Assembly (NCBI GenBank): GCA_008671135.1
Contig: RQAP01000027.1
Span: forward strand, 1 to 64,000
From: Collinsella aerofaciens
GTDB lineage: Bacteria > Actinomycetota > Coriobacteriia > Coriobacteriales > Coriobacteriaceae
DNA length: 64,000 nt
Direction: 5' to 3'
A program made the translations under genes and the position numbers. The notes beneath the pieces were generated by a model. That model was not told where the DNA came from. It was given only the letters and a program-made list of their open reading frames with translations, and did no database searches. Positions within the stretch are counted from its first letter, which is position 1. Every line of letters starts with the position of its first letter. Below are positions 1 through 9,278 of this stretch, piece after piece.

Positions 1-420
1 CCGGGCAGACGGCACACTGACGGGGCGCGATAGAATGCGGTTGTTCGGGTCCGCGGTATCGCTCCATGCTCCTATTAGGTCATGCGGCGGTCTCGGCTCG
101 CCGCGGCCCGCGCGGGACATGTCAGGAAACGAGGGCAGCCCCATGGGCGCCAGCGGAATGTGGGGTCACCGCGCGGTCCGCATCTGATGGTGTCGACGTC
201 AATGGTATACGGGTGCATCATCGACGTCTTCAATACAGAAAATATCAGTGTGGAATGTTTTCAAAACCAAGCCCGACCCCGGCCTACGGTGACGTTGCTG
301 GTGGTTCTTGGGCATCGCTTGCTGGCAGGGTTCCTTTGCTGAAATGGACTTGGCCGAAAGGGCCGCTGGTCCCAGTCGCTGGTTCGCGCTTTGCGTGAAC
401 TCCGCGCTACTGTGGGACAG
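1..420. other. Intergenic region without a recognisable gene
   Basis: No reading frame here has a credible start, ribosome binding site or protein-like composition. Two hairpins near the right end are clear. One pairs 382-389 with 393-400 around a TTT loop and sits inside an outer stem of GTCCCA (369-374) with TGGGAC (413-418). The other is GGCC-GAAAG-GGCC at 352-364. They lie just beyond the 3' end of the minus-strand regulator and may mark its transcript end, though neither has a T-run. The left part (about 40-180) is GC-rich and foldable, but I could not match it to a known RNA family. Confidence 0.5.
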
Positions 421-810
421 TTAGGCTTCTGTTGTTGGACCCGCTGCATCTTCCCGACCCAACATCGCCCGTAGCTTCTCAAAGCTCTCCTCGCTCAGGC
501 AGTGCTCCATGTGGCAGCCCTCTTGCGACGCGACCTCAGCCGAAACACCCGCATCCTCCAGCAGCCCCACGAAAAAGCAGTGACGCTCCCACATTTGACG
601 AGCGACCTCCAGACCACGCTCCGTCAGATGAACATCTCGCTTGCCCATTTCGACGTAGCCGTTGTTCTCCAACGTCGCCATAGCTTTTGAAACGCTTGCC
701 TTAGTTACGCCAAGGTACTCTGCAACATCAATCGAGCGCACGATGCCCTGACGTTGCGACAGAACGTAGATCGATTCGAGATAGTCTTCTCCGGATTCAC
801 GTAGGGCCAT
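421..810 (-). CDS. DtxR/MntR-family metal-dependent transcriptional regulator
   Basis: A 129-residue cytoplasmic DNA-binding protein. Residues 1-60 form a winged helix-turn-helix (VTKASVSKAMATLENNGY as recognition region). The second half is the helical metal-binding and dimerisation domain, with the family ligand cluster at 97-103 (EGCHMEH). It lacks the C-terminal SH3-like domain of full-length DtxR/IdeR, so its size resembles MntR-type regulators. Such proteins use Mn(II) or Fe(II) as corepressor of metal uptake genes; which metal applies here is unknown. The start at MALRESGEDY was chosen because AAAGGCGG lies directly upstream, whereas the upstream in-frame extension lacks a binding site. 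No metal transporter is adjacent. The upstream region carries repeated GTTAGCC strings, suggesting self-regulation. Confidence 0.88.
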   Translation of the reverse strand: MALRESGEDYLESIYVLSQRQGIVRSIDVAEYLGVTKASVSKAMATLENNGYVEMGKRDVHLTERGLEVARQMWERHCFFVGLLEDAGVSAEVASQEGCHMEHCLSEESFEKLRAMLGREDAAGPTTEA

Positions 811-838
811 GGGCCGCCTTTCGCGATGATTGCTAGTT

Positions 839-918
839 AGCCGTTGGATACTTTCCACGGCTTACTTTACCGCAAAAGTTGCCCATGTCTTACTACTTTG
901 CCTAAAAGTTAGCCGTGT
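839..918. promoter_or_regulatory. Candidate operator region of the DtxR-type regulator
   Basis: An imperfect palindrome (AGCCGT at 839-844, ACGGCT at 857-862) lies just upstream of the ribosome binding site. Further upstream are two direct repeats, AAAAGTTGCCCATGT (874-888) and AAAAGTTAGCCGTGT (904-918), 30 bp apart, about three helical turns. GTTAGCC, present at 835-841 and 908-914, matches the core of the known DtxR/IdeR box (TTAGGTTAGSCTAACCTAA). Binding by the adjacent regulator is inference. Confidence 0.4.
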
Positions 919-942
919 TTCGCAAAACGAGCGGGACGAAAA

Positions 943-976
943 CAAAATGGGAACACACCCCGCAAGGAGTGTCCCC
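943..976 (-). terminator. Rho-independent terminator after the Cof-type phosphatase
   Basis: On the minus strand GGGGACACTCC pairs with GGGGTGTGTTCCC around TTGC and is followed by ATTTTGTTTT. It lies 17 bases beyond the stop of the HAD phosphatase gene and ends the ABC-F/HAD transcript. Confidence 0.7.
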
Positions 977-992
977 AAGTGCCGAGCCGCAG

Positions 993-1763
993 CTATAGCA
1001 GTCCAAAGTACTTCGCGGCGTTGTAGATGCCGTCGTCGTCCACGGCGGTCGTCACATAGGTCGCCGCAGCCTTCACCGTGTCCTGCGCGTTGCCCATGGC
1101 CACGCTCGTGCCCACGGCGGCAAACATCGACAGGTCGTTCTCGCCGTCGCCAAAGGCAATCGCCTCGCTCGCGTCGATACCCAGGCGCTCCAGCGTCGCC
1201 GCCACGCCCAGGTCCTTGCCGCCGTTAGCGGGAATAATGTCACAGAACAGGTCGCACCAGCGCGTGGTGAGCGAATGCGACACGGCATCGGTCACGATAT
1301 GCTCGTCGTCAGGGTCCACAAAGGCGCAAAACTGGTAGACCGGCGCGTCAAAGGCGTGCTCAAACGGCTCCTCGTGGTAGACGATTCCCGCGTTACTGCC
1401 GGCCGTCACCACGCGCTCGGACAGGCGGTTCACAAACGAGTTCTCACCCTGCATACACAGCGAGTCGTAGCGCCCCTGCGCCACCTGGTCCACAATCACC
1501 GCAACGTCGTCCGGGTCAATCGGGCAGCTACGGTAGACGCCCTCAGCATCAAAGCAGTGCTGGCCCGAAAGCGTAATGTACGCATCCCAGCCCAGGTCGA
1601 ACAGCCAGTCCGGCATCTGGTAGGTCGGACGGCCCGTGGCGATCACGCACGCAGTCCCCTGCTCGTGAAAGCTGTCGAGCACCTGCTGCGCCGACGCCGG
1701 AATCCGGTGGGTCTTAAAGCTCAGCAGCGTGCCGTCGATATCGAAAAACGCGGCTTTGATCAT
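993..1763 (-). CDS. Cof-type HAD-superfamily phosphatase
   Basis: A 256-residue cytosolic phosphatase of the HAD superfamily, Cof/type IIB subfamily, whose members hydrolyse sugar phosphates, pyridoxal phosphate or flavin mononucleotide. Motif I is FFDIDGTLL at 7-15 with the nucleophile and acid aspartates D8 and D10. Motif II is IATGRP. Motif IV is FGDGENDLSMF near residue 205, which binds Mg(II). The region between motifs II and III is the C2B cap that sets substrate choice, so the substrate cannot be read from sequence. Its ATG is six bases after the ABC-F stop and its ribosome binding site lies within the end of that gene, so the two are co-transcribed. Length is normal for the family. 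Confidence 0.88.
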   Translation of the reverse strand: MIKAAFFDIDGTLLSFKTHRIPASAQQVLDSFHEQGTACVIATGRPTYQMPDWLFDLGWDAYITLSGQHCFDAEGVYRSCPIDPDDVAVIVDQVAQGRYDSLCMQGENSFVNRLSERVVTAGSNAGIVYHEEPFEHAFDAPVYQFCAFVDPDDEHIVTDAVSHSLTTRWCDLFCDIIPANGGKDLGVAATLERLGIDASEAIAFGDGENDLSMFAAVGTSVAMGNAQDTVKAAATYVTTAVDDDGIYNAAKYFGLL

Positions 1764-1769
1764 TCTCGC

Positions 1770-3629
1770 CTACTCCTCGCCCTCGAGCTTTTCGCTCGCC
1801 TCGAGCCACGCCATCTCCAGCTCGTCCATGGCAGCGTGAGCCTCGTCGATCTTTGCCTGCTGCTCGCCGAGCGCCGTGTAGTTGGTGGGATCGACTTGGG
1901 CCATTGCTGCCTCGGCCTCCTCAACGCGGGTGCGCTGCGTCTCCATCTTGCGCTCGAGCGAACTCACCTCGCGGCGGAGCTTCTGGCGCTCGGCGTTGGA
2001 CAGGCCGTTGGGCTGACCGCTCGACTTGGGCTTTTCGGCCGCAGCTGCCGCGGCACCGGTGTCGAACGTGCCGGTCTTGGCGCTCGGCGCGCCCACGGGC
2101 TCGCCCTCGGCGGTAGCGTTGCACAGGCGCAGGTACTGGTCCACGCCACCGGGCATATGCGTCAGGTGGCCGTCGAGCAGCGCCCACTGCTGGTCGGTCA
2201 CGCGCTCCATCAAAAAGCGGTCGTGCGTCACCAGGATCAGCGTGCCGGGCCAGCCGTCCAGCAGGTCCTCGACAATCGCGAGCATGTCGGTATCCAGGTC
2301 GTTGCCCGGCTCGTCCAGGATGAGCACGTTGGGCTCGTCCAGAATCGTCAGCAACAGCGACAGGCGACGGCGCTGGCCGCCCGAAAGATCGCCGATGCGG
2401 CTCCAGAGCTGCTGCGTCGTAAAGCCCAGACGCTCGCAGAGCTTCTCGGGCGAAGTCTCCTTGCCGTCGATGACGTAGTACTTCTTATAGTTGCCGAGCA
2501 CCTCGCGGATCGTGTCGCCCATGTAGGGCTTGAGCTCCTCGAGCTGCTGCGACAGCACGCCAAAGCGCACTGTCTGGCCAATCTTCACGCGGCCGCGCGT
2601 AGGTTCAATCTTGCCCTGGATCACGTCGAGCAGCGTCGACTTACCGGCGCCGTTCTCGCCCAAAAGGCCATAGCGGTCGCCCGCACCAATGAGCCAGGTC
2701 ACATCGGTGAGCACCTGCTTGGGCGCGCCGTCGGTATCGGCATAGCCGGCATCCACGTCGACCACATCGATAACCTGCTTGCCCAAGCGGCTCACGGCCA
2801 AGCGCTTGAGCTCCAGCTCGTCACGCACGGGCGGCACGTCGGCGATCAGCTCACGAGCGGCATCCACGCGAAACTTGGGCTTGGTGGAACGAGCCTGGGC
2901 ACCGCGGCTCAGCCACGCGAGCTCCTTGCGCGCCATGTTGCGACGGCGCTCCTCGGTAACCGCGGCCATGCGGTCGCGCTCTACGCGCTGCAGGATGTAG
3001 GCCGAATAGCCGCCCTCGAAGGGATCGACCTGGCCGTCGTGGACCTCCCACATGCTGGTGCAGACCTCGTCCAAGAACCAGCGGTCGTGCGTGACCACGA
3101 GCATGGCGCCCTGACCGCGCTGCCAGCGGGCCTTAAGGTGACGCGCGAGCCAGTTGATGGTGCGCATGTCCAGGTGGTTGGTGGGCTCGTCGAGCATGAG
3201 CACGTCGTAGTCACCAATCAGCAGGCGCGCGAGGTCCACGCGACGGCGCTGGCCGCCCGAAAGCTCGCCAACCGTGCCCTCCCAGGGCACATCGCTAATA
3301 AGACCGGCGAGAATCTGGCGCGTGCGGGGGCTCGACGCCCACTCGTACTCAGGCGTGTCGCCCACAACGGCATGATGCACGGTATCGGTGTCGACAAGCT
3401 GGTCCTTTTGGCCGAGCAGACCAATCGTGGTGCCGCGACGGTGCGTCACGCGGCCGTCGTCGGGCTCCAGCGTGCCGGCGAGCACGCTCAGCAGCGTCGA
3501 CTTGCCGTCGCCGTTTTTGCCGACAATACCAATGCGGTCGCCCTCGCCCACGCCGAGCGTCACGCTATCGAAAATATGCTTGGTGGGAAACTCTAGGCTG
3601 ACGGAATCGCATCCCAAAAGAATCGCCAT
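1770..3629 (-). CDS. ABC-F family ATP-binding protein (Uup-like)
   Basis: A 619-residue soluble protein with two ATP-binding cassettes and no membrane segment, the layout of ABC-F proteins that act on the ribosome. Cassette 1 has Walker A GKNGDGKST near residue 40 and signature LSGGQRRR. Cassette 2 has Walker A GENGAGKST near 365 and a second LSGGQRRR. Both have LDEP Walker B motifs. An interdomain linker rich in Arg and Lys and a C-terminal charged helical tail (last 80 residues, likely coiled coil) resemble Uup/EttA-group proteins rather than antibiotic-resistance ABC-Fs, but the subgroup is uncertain. I set the start at MAILLGCDSV because AAGGAG is correctly spaced upstream; a longer frame to 3821 has no such site. 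Confidence 0.9.
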   Translation of the reverse strand: MAILLGCDSVSLEFPTKHIFDSVTLGVGEGDRIGIVGKNGDGKSTLLSVLAGTLEPDDGRVTHRRGTTIGLLGQKDQLVDTDTVHHAVVGDTPEYEWASSPRTRQILAGLISDVPWEGTVGELSGGQRRRVDLARLLIGDYDVLMLDEPTNHLDMRTINWLARHLKARWQRGQGAMLVVTHDRWFLDEVCTSMWEVHDGQVDPFEGGYSAYILQRVERDRMAAVTEERRRNMARKELAWLSRGAQARSTKPKFRVDAARELIADVPPVRDELELKRLAVSRLGKQVIDVVDVDAGYADTDGAPKQVLTDVTWLIGAGDRYGLLGENGAGKSTLLDVIQGKIEPTRGRVKIGQTVRFGVLSQQLEELKPYMGDTIREVLGNYKKYYVIDGKETSPEKLCERLGFTTQQLWSRIGDLSGGQRRRLSLLLTILDEPNVLILDEPGNDLDTDMLAIVEDLLDGWPGTLILVTHDRFLMERVTDQQWALLDGHLTHMPGGVDQYLRLCNATAEGEPVGAPSAKTGTFDTGAAAAAAEKPKSSGQPNGLSNAERQKLRREVSSLERKMETQRTRVEEAEAAMAQVDPTNYTALGEQQAKIDEAHAAMDELEMAWLEASEKLEGEE

Positions 3630-3688
3630 ATGCCCTGCTCCTTCGTAGAAATTCAACGTTGTCCATGATAGCAGCGAGCCCCACCCCA

Positions 3689-3724
3689 AACCACCACGAA
3701 GGCGCCTGTCCCCTTTGTGGTGGT
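3689..3724. repeat. Variable-arm palindrome with CCTGTCC loop
   Basis: CCACCACGAAGG (3691-3702) pairs with CCTTTGTGGTGG (3712-3723), 11 of 12 positions matching, around the loop CGCCTGTCC. Two other palindromes in the window (around 14033-14065 and 17353-17389) have unrelated arms but the same CTGTCC core in the loop. It lies between the ABC-F start and the pst terminator. Confidence 0.6.
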
Positions 3725-3740
3725 CGTTTCGGTCGCAGAG

Positions 3741-3778
3741 CAAAAGGCGGGCCATCTCCCGCAAGAGATGACCCGCCT
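3741..3778 (-). terminator. Rho-independent terminator of the pst operon
   Basis: On the minus strand AGGCGGGTCATCTC pairs with GAGATGGCCCGCCT around TTGCGG, followed by TTTTG. It lies 55 bases beyond pstB and indicates that phoU is not co-transcribed downstream. Confidence 0.85.
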
Positions 3779-3833
3779 CTCCAATCAGTCCTGCGGCAAC
3801 CGTGGCCGCTGCAGGCCTCAAGCATGTCCCGGA

Positions 3834-4702
<869 letters not shown>

Positions 4703-4706
<4 letters not shown>

Positions 4707-5629
4707 TCGGCCGTCATCTTCCTTGCCAGTTGCTTGCCCACGATGCGGGCGATTACGTTAAACAGCAGCACGCAGATCATCAGCAGTGCGGCGGTGCCCC
4801 AGACGATCTGCTGGGCCTCGGGGCTGCCCTCGCCATAGATCTTGTAGATGTGCACGGCGAGCGACTCACCGGGGCGGAACACGTTCCAGGCGCAGGTGGG
4901 GCTCGACAGGTTAAAGCTCAAGAAGTTCAGACGCACCGGCGAGCTCATGCCCGAGGTAAAGAGCAGCGCCGCGGCCTCGCCAAAGACGCGGCCGGCCGAA
5001 AGCACGATGCCGGTCACGATGGCGGGCATGGCCTCGGGAATCAGGATGTGCAGCGTGGCCTCCCAGCGGGTAAGGCCCATGGCCAGGCATGCATCGCGCT
5101 GGGCCTGTGGCACGTCCTCGAGCGCCTGCTGAATCACGCGCACCAGGATGGGGATATTGAACATGGTGAGAGCGACGGCGCCGGAGATGATGGAGTACTT
5201 CCAGCCCAGCTGCACCGAGAACACCAGAAAGCCGAACATGCCGACGACGATGGAAGGCAGCGAGGACAGCGTCTCGATGGCGGTAGAGGCGATGTCGCGG
5301 ATAGGGCCGTTCGGCGCGTACTCAACCAGGAAGACCGCTCCGCCCAGACTGATGGGCACCGAGATGACCAGGGTGATCAACAGCAGATAGAACGAGTCGA
5401 ACAGCTGGTAGAACACGCCGCCCTGGGTTCCGTTGGCGCGCGACGGCTCCGTGAGAAAGCCAGGTTTGAACAGCGTCGAGATGCCCTCGAACAGGATGTA
5501 GGCCACCATGGAGATGACGATGAGCATGACGATGGCGACGATTGCCGTCAGCACGCCCGTGGCGATGCGGTCCTGCTTTTGGACACGCCCGAGTCTCGCC
5601 TCGTCGATATGGATGCACGTGCTAGCCAC
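4703..5629 (-). CDS. pstA: Phosphate ABC transporter permease PstA
   Basis: A 308-residue inner permease subunit of the phosphate importer with six predicted transmembrane helices, beginning with a hydrophobic stretch (LTAIVAIVMLIVISMVAYILF) about 25 residues in. The cytoplasmic coupling motif is recognisable in the region EDVPQAQRDACLAMGLTRWE. The start is uncertain. The longest frame begins at TTG 5653 and would overlap pstC by 32 bases. I chose GTG 5629, which overlaps the pstC stop (GTGGCTAG) and has GCGAAGG upstream. It couples to pstB by a four-base overlap. Confidence 0.93.
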
Positions 5630-6530
5630 GAGCCTTCGCCCCCTTGCGGCCAATGAGATGGATAATCAGGATGAAGATGAGGCTCATGCCCATCAGCAGC
5701 AGGCCGAGCGCCCACAGAACATCGTCTTGGGCCGAGCCCTCGGCATAGACTGCCATGGACGTGGTGAGCGTGGTGGTGATGGTCGAAGCCGGCGACAGCA
5801 GCGACGTCGGCATGGCCTCGATGCCGCCGATGACCATGCGCACGGCGAGCGTCTCGCCAAAGGCGCGGGTCATGCCCAAGATAACCGCGGTCATGAGCGA
5901 CGGCATGGCGGACTTGAGCACCACGTGCCAGATGGTCTGCCAGCGGGTGTAGCCCAGCGCGAGCGAGCCCTGGCGGTAGCCGTCGGGCACGGCGCGCAGG
6001 CCATCGACCGAAAGCGTGGTCATGGTCGGCAGGATCATGACGGCCAGCACGATGGCGCCGGGCAAGATGCCCAGGCCCGTGCTCACGTGGAAAACGCTCT
6101 TCATAAGACCGACGACCACGTGAAAACCGATCAGGCCAAAGACGACCGAGGGGATGCCGGTCAAAAGCTCAATGAGCGGCTGAAAGATCTTAGAGCCAAA
6201 CTTAGGGCTAATCTCGACCGCAAAGATGGCAGAGCCGATGGCGATGGGCAGCGCGATAAGCGTGGAGAGCACCATGACCGCAAACGAGGTGACGATCAGG
6301 GGCAGGGCGCCGGTATAGGGCAGGCCGTTTTCGGCTGTGTTGGCCAGGTCCCACTTGGTGCCGGTGAAAAACTCGACGACCGAGACGCCGTCCTTGACAA
6401 AAGCCGAGAGGCCCTTTTGGGCGACCATAAAGATGAGCGCGGCAACGACAAGCGTCACGAGCGCTACGCACGCGCCCGTGACGCCCAGGCCCACGTTCTC
6501 AAGGTCGCGCTTTGGCAGCTGTTTTGCCAT
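5622..6530 (-). CDS. pstC: Phosphate ABC transporter permease PstC
   Basis: A 302-residue integral membrane permease that pairs with PstA to form the phosphate channel. The first helix covers residues 15-40 (VTGACVALVTLVVAALIFMV), followed by a large extracytoplasmic loop containing FFTGTKWDL, a typical PstC feature, and five more helices. The coupling region is AVPDGYRQGSLALGYTRWQ. An AAAGG ribosome binding site precedes the ATG. It follows pstS by 24 bases and overlaps pstA. Length and order are normal for the operon. Confidence 0.95.
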   Translation of the reverse strand: MAKQLPKRDLENVGLGVTGACVALVTLVVAALIFMVAQKGLSAFVKDGVSVVEFFTGTKWDLANTAENGLPYTGALPLIVTSFAVMVLSTLIALPIAIGSAIFAVEISPKFGSKIFQPLIELLTGIPSVVFGLIGFHVVVGLMKSVFHVSTGLGILPGAIVLAVMILPTMTTLSVDGLRAVPDGYRQGSLALGYTRWQTIWHVVLKSAMPSLMTAVILGMTRAFGETLAVRMVIGGIEAMPTSLLSPASTITTTLTTSMAVYAEGSAQDDVLWALGLLLMGMSLIFILIIHLIGRKGAKARG

Positions 6531-6554
6531 TGCAAACCTTTCCGGGGCGATTAC

Positions 6555-7493
6555 TTATTTAGCAGAGACCTTGCCGCTGGCGTCCTTGACGACCTTCATG
6601 GCAGAGACGGGGATGAAGCCCTGCTCCTCGACGAGCTTGCCCTGGACGTCGTCGGAAAGCATGAACTCCAGGAAGGCCTTGGTGGCCTCGTCGGCGTCCT
6701 TGGAGCAGTACATGTGCTCGGTAGCCCAAATCTTGAAGGAGTCGTCGGTGACGTTTGCGCTCTTGGGCTCCACGCCCTCGACCTTGATGGCGTTGAACTT
6801 GGAGTCATCGAAGTGCGAGAAGTCGAGGTAGGAGATGGCATTGTCGGTGCTGCCCATCTGAGTCTGAACGTCGCCGGACTTGTCGAGCTCGGCGTCGCCC
6901 TTAAAGTCGACAGCCTCGTCGCCAAAGACGGCAGCCTCGAAGGTGGCGCGGGTACCGGAGCCGGCCTTGCGGTTGAGAACGACGATAGTAGCGTCGTCGC
7001 CGCCGACCTCCTTCCAGTTGGTGATCTGGCCAGAGAAGATGCCCTTGAGCTGCTCGAGGGACAGATCGTCGACCGTCACGTTCTTGGAAACGACGGGGCC
7101 CATGCCCACGACGGCGACCTCGTGGTCGACGAGGTTCTTGACCTGGTCGGCCTCGAGCTTGGTCTCGGCGAAGACGTCGGAGTTACCGATGGTGACGGTG
7201 CCGGCGGCGACAGCGGTCAGGCCCTTGCCCGAACCGTTACCCGAGCCGGAGACGGAGACATCGGGGTTGGCGTCCATGAACTTCTCGGCAGCGGCCTCGA
7301 CGAGAGCCTGGAACGAAGAGGCACCGTCGTAGGTCACCTCGCCGGAGACGGACTCGGCAGCAGCGGCGCTACCCTTGTCGGCGGCATCGGATGCGCCGGA
7401 GCCGCCGCACCCAACGAGACCGAGACCGACGATGCTGGCAAGACCACCAGCGAGGCCGAGGAACTGACGACGAGAATAAGCCTGATCGAGCAT
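6555..7493 (-). CDS. pstS: Phosphate-binding lipoprotein PstS, Tat-type signal
   Basis: A 312-residue extracytoplasmic phosphate-binding protein, the receptor of the Pst importer. The N-terminus carries a twin-arginine motif (SRRQFLGLAGG) followed by a hydrophobic stretch and the lipobox LVGCGG, so it is probably exported folded by Tat and lipid-anchored at the cysteine. Family motifs are visible: YDGASSFQALVEAA, GSGNGSGKGL, and NRKAGSGTRATFE, where the GSGTR stretch contacts phosphate. The start MLDQAYSRRQF was selected because GAAAGGAAG lies upstream; a longer frame to 7583 would bury the signal. It is the first gene of pstSCAB, behind a candidate PHO box. Confidence 0.94.
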   Translation of the reverse strand: MLDQAYSRRQFLGLAGGLASIVGLGLVGCGGSGASDAADKGSAAAAESVSGEVTYDGASSFQALVEAAAEKFMDANPDVSVSGSGNGSGKGLTAVAAGTVTIGNSDVFAETKLEADQVKNLVDHEVAVVGMGPVVSKNVTVDDLSLEQLKGIFSGQITNWKEVGGDDATIVVLNRKAGSGTRATFEAAVFGDEAVDFKGDAELDKSGDVQTQMGSTDNAISYLDFSHFDDSKFNAIKVEGVEPKSANVTDDSFKIWATEHMYCSKDADEATKAFLEFMLSDDVQGKLVEEQGFIPVSAMKVVKDASGKVSAK

Positions 7494-7636
7494 GATCTTC
7501 CTTTCATACATGCGATTCGCGGGCACCCTGCCCGCTTTGCTGTTTGGAAAGATACGGCCTCGATCGGGCAGTGCCCGCGCCAACTGCGGTTTTTTACGGG
7601 CATCTGATAGACCCTTACCGCAAGCGCAGCACGGCC

Positions 7637-7653
7637 TTTACAAACGAATAACA
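7637..7653. promoter_or_regulatory. Candidate PHO box upstream of pstS
   Basis: TTTACA (7637-7642) and ATAACA (7648-7653) are separated by five bases, matching the 11-bp repeat spacing of Gram-positive PhoP boxes (TTHACA-N5-TTHACA) with one mismatch in the second repeat. The site lies about 145 bases upstream of the pstS start. It reads on the strand opposite to the operon, and the rest of the promoter is unassigned. Confidence 0.4.
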
Positions 7654-7697
7654 AACCCGCCGCCAAACATGGCCAGCCTTTTACACCAATAAAAACA

Positions 7698-7766
7698 AAG
7701 TTGCGGTGAAATAGTTCCTGCTTGACCATCAAATGGCCCATTCTAGGAACTATTCCACCGCAACTT
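7698..7766 (-). repeat. Conserved palindromic terminator-like repeat, copy A
   Basis: Arms at 7698-7719 and 7745-7766 (22 bases, one mismatch) pair around a 25-base loop. The arm begins AAGTTGCGGTG and continues to ATAGTTCCT. On the minus strand the second arm is followed by TTGTTTTTATT, so it can act as an intrinsic terminator for the dipeptidase gene, whose stop is 22 bases upstream in transcript terms. Two more copies with the same arm sequence lie at 10978-11039 and 17194-17260. Confidence 0.8.
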
Positions 7767-7787
7767 AGATTGGGAAACCGCGAGACC

Positions 7788-9224
7788 TTAAAGCTCTAAT
7801 TCATTCAAACGGAGGATCGCAACAATATAGATCTTGAGCGCCTGTTTAAGCTGTTCCTCGTTGGCGCACTCGTTGGGGCCGTGCATCTGGCCGCCCCACG
7901 CGGGCAGCTCAAGGCCGGTCTCCTCGGGGCCAAACGACACGGCGCGGGCAAAGTTGCGCGCATACGTGCCGCCGCCCATGGCAAAGGGCTCAGCATGCTT
8001 GCCCGTAAACTCGTTATAGGTATCAATAAGCGCCTTCACGGCCGGATCGTCGGCAGACACCGAGAACGGCACCTTAGCGCGACCCAGCTGGCACGTCACG
8101 CCAAAACGGCCCACGAGCGGCTCGAGCTGCTCGCGGATGGTATCGGCACTGGTGCTATCGGGGAAGCGCACGTCGATGACCTGCTCAATATGGCCATCCG
8201 CCACGCGGATGACGCCAGCGTTGCAGGTAAGCGGGCCAAACGCCGGACTCGTCGCATCGATACCCAGGCCGCGGCCATAGGCATCCGCATGCACAAAGGC
8301 CAGGAACTTGACGAACTCGTGCTCGGCAGGCGTCAGCAGGCGCTCATCGCGTGCACCAAACGCGTCCTCGGCCTCGCGCAGATACGCCACGATCAGGCCG
8401 ACGGCGTTGATGGTGCCCTCAGGCATCGAAGCGTGGCCGCCAATACCGTGGGCGAAAATCTGCGCATGCCCGTTATCAAGCGCCGTGATCTCCAGGCGGT
8501 CGACGTTCTCAACGGGCGCCGGCAGCTCATCGGCGGCAATCGCAAGCTCGCAGATGGACTGCGACGGAATGGCATTGCTCGCCTCGGAGCCGCACCACGA
8601 CACGATGCGCCCGCCGTCGATCTTGGGGCTCACGAACGTCGCCCCAAACTGGCCCTTCTCGGCATTGCAGACCGGGAACTCGGCATCGGGCGTAAACAGA
8701 AAGTCGGGATTCGCGTAGTTCTCCAGATAATGGTGAACGTCGGACATGCCCACTTCCTCATCGCAGCCCAGCAGCGCGCGGAAGGTGTAGCGCGGAACGA
8801 TGCCGTGCTTGATCAGGTAGGCGCCGGCGTAGAGCGACAGCACGGCCGGACCCTTGTCGTCGATCACGCCGCGGCCGAGCAGCCAGCCCTCGCGACGCTC
8901 CATCGCAAACGGGTCGGTGTTCCAGCCGGGGCCGGCGGGAACCACGTCCACGTGGCAGATAGTCGCGAGCTGTTTGTCGCCGCGGCCCGGGATATCGGCG
9001 ATTCCCACATAGCCCTCGTCGTCGCTCGTCTGATAGCCGAGCTTCTGCGCGATGCCGAGCGCGCAATCGAGCGCGTCACGGACCGGGCGGCCAAACGGCG
9101 CGCCGGGCTCCGCATCGGCAGAAACTGCCACGGACGGATAACTCACCAGCTGCTCGATATCGGCGACGACATCCTCCCAGACCTCATCGACATACTCGGC
9201 AACGCTCTGCTCCACCTGATTCAT
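7788..9224 (-). CDS. M20-family dipeptidase (PepV/Sapep-like)
   Basis: A 478-residue cytosolic zinc metallopeptidase of the M20 family, the group that includes PepV and Sapep and cleaves dipeptides, often beta-Ala or Xaa-His types. Zinc-site motifs are ATICHVDVVPAG (ligand His and Asp) near residue 80, GRGVIDDKGPAV (bridging Asp) near 120, and LGCDEEVGMSD (catalytic and ligand Glu) near 155. The last ligand His is expected in the C-terminal GGQMHGPNE. Length fits PepV (about 470 residues). The start MNQVEQSVAEY follows a strong AAGGAGG; the frame upstream has no site. It is transcribed alone and ends at the palindromic repeat. Confidence 0.88.
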   Translation of the reverse strand: MNQVEQSVAEYVDEVWEDVVADIEQLVSYPSVAVSADAEPGAPFGRPVRDALDCALGIAQKLGYQTSDDEGYVGIADIPGRGDKQLATICHVDVVPAGPGWNTDPFAMERREGWLLGRGVIDDKGPAVLSLYAGAYLIKHGIVPRYTFRALLGCDEEVGMSDVHHYLENYANPDFLFTPDAEFPVCNAEKGQFGATFVSPKIDGGRIVSWCGSEASNAIPSQSICELAIAADELPAPVENVDRLEITALDNGHAQIFAHGIGGHASMPEGTINAVGLIVAYLREAEDAFGARDERLLTPAEHEFVKFLAFVHADAYGRGLGIDATSPAFGPLTCNAGVIRVADGHIEQVIDVRFPDSTSADTIREQLEPLVGRFGVTCQLGRAKVPFSVSADDPAVKALIDTYNEFTGKHAEPFAMGGGTYARNFARAVSFGPEETGLELPAWGGQMHGPNECANEEQLKQALKIYIVAILRLNELEL

Positions 9225-9278
9225 GGACGACCTCCTTACCAATGAGCGGCGAGCGTGCCCGCCCCTCACATCAAATAC

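Noticed and set aside
115..145. SRP-RNA-like string (GTCAGG...GGCAGCC)
   Set aside because: The spacing between the two halves is too short for the conserved GGAA tetraloop hairpin of SRP RNA domain IV.
155..173. T-box-like string (AATGTGGGGTCACCGCG)
   Set aside because: It resembles the T-box core but has a three-base insertion, no stem I features or terminator, and no plus-strand gene follows.
1275..3596. A 773-codon plus-strand open frame
   Set aside because: It lies antisense to the ABC-F and HAD genes, whose products have complete motifs. High GC content creates long shadow frames and this one has no protein-like motifs.
5622..5653. TTG 5653 as the pstA start
   Set aside because: It would overlap pstC by 32 bases and has no ribosome binding site, whereas GTG 5629 overlaps the stop and has GCGAAGG upstream.
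5508..7607. A 699-codon plus-strand frame across pstC and pstS
   Set aside because: Composition is repetitive His, Asp and Gly, typical of antisense to membrane and lipoprotein genes, while the pst genes are certain.
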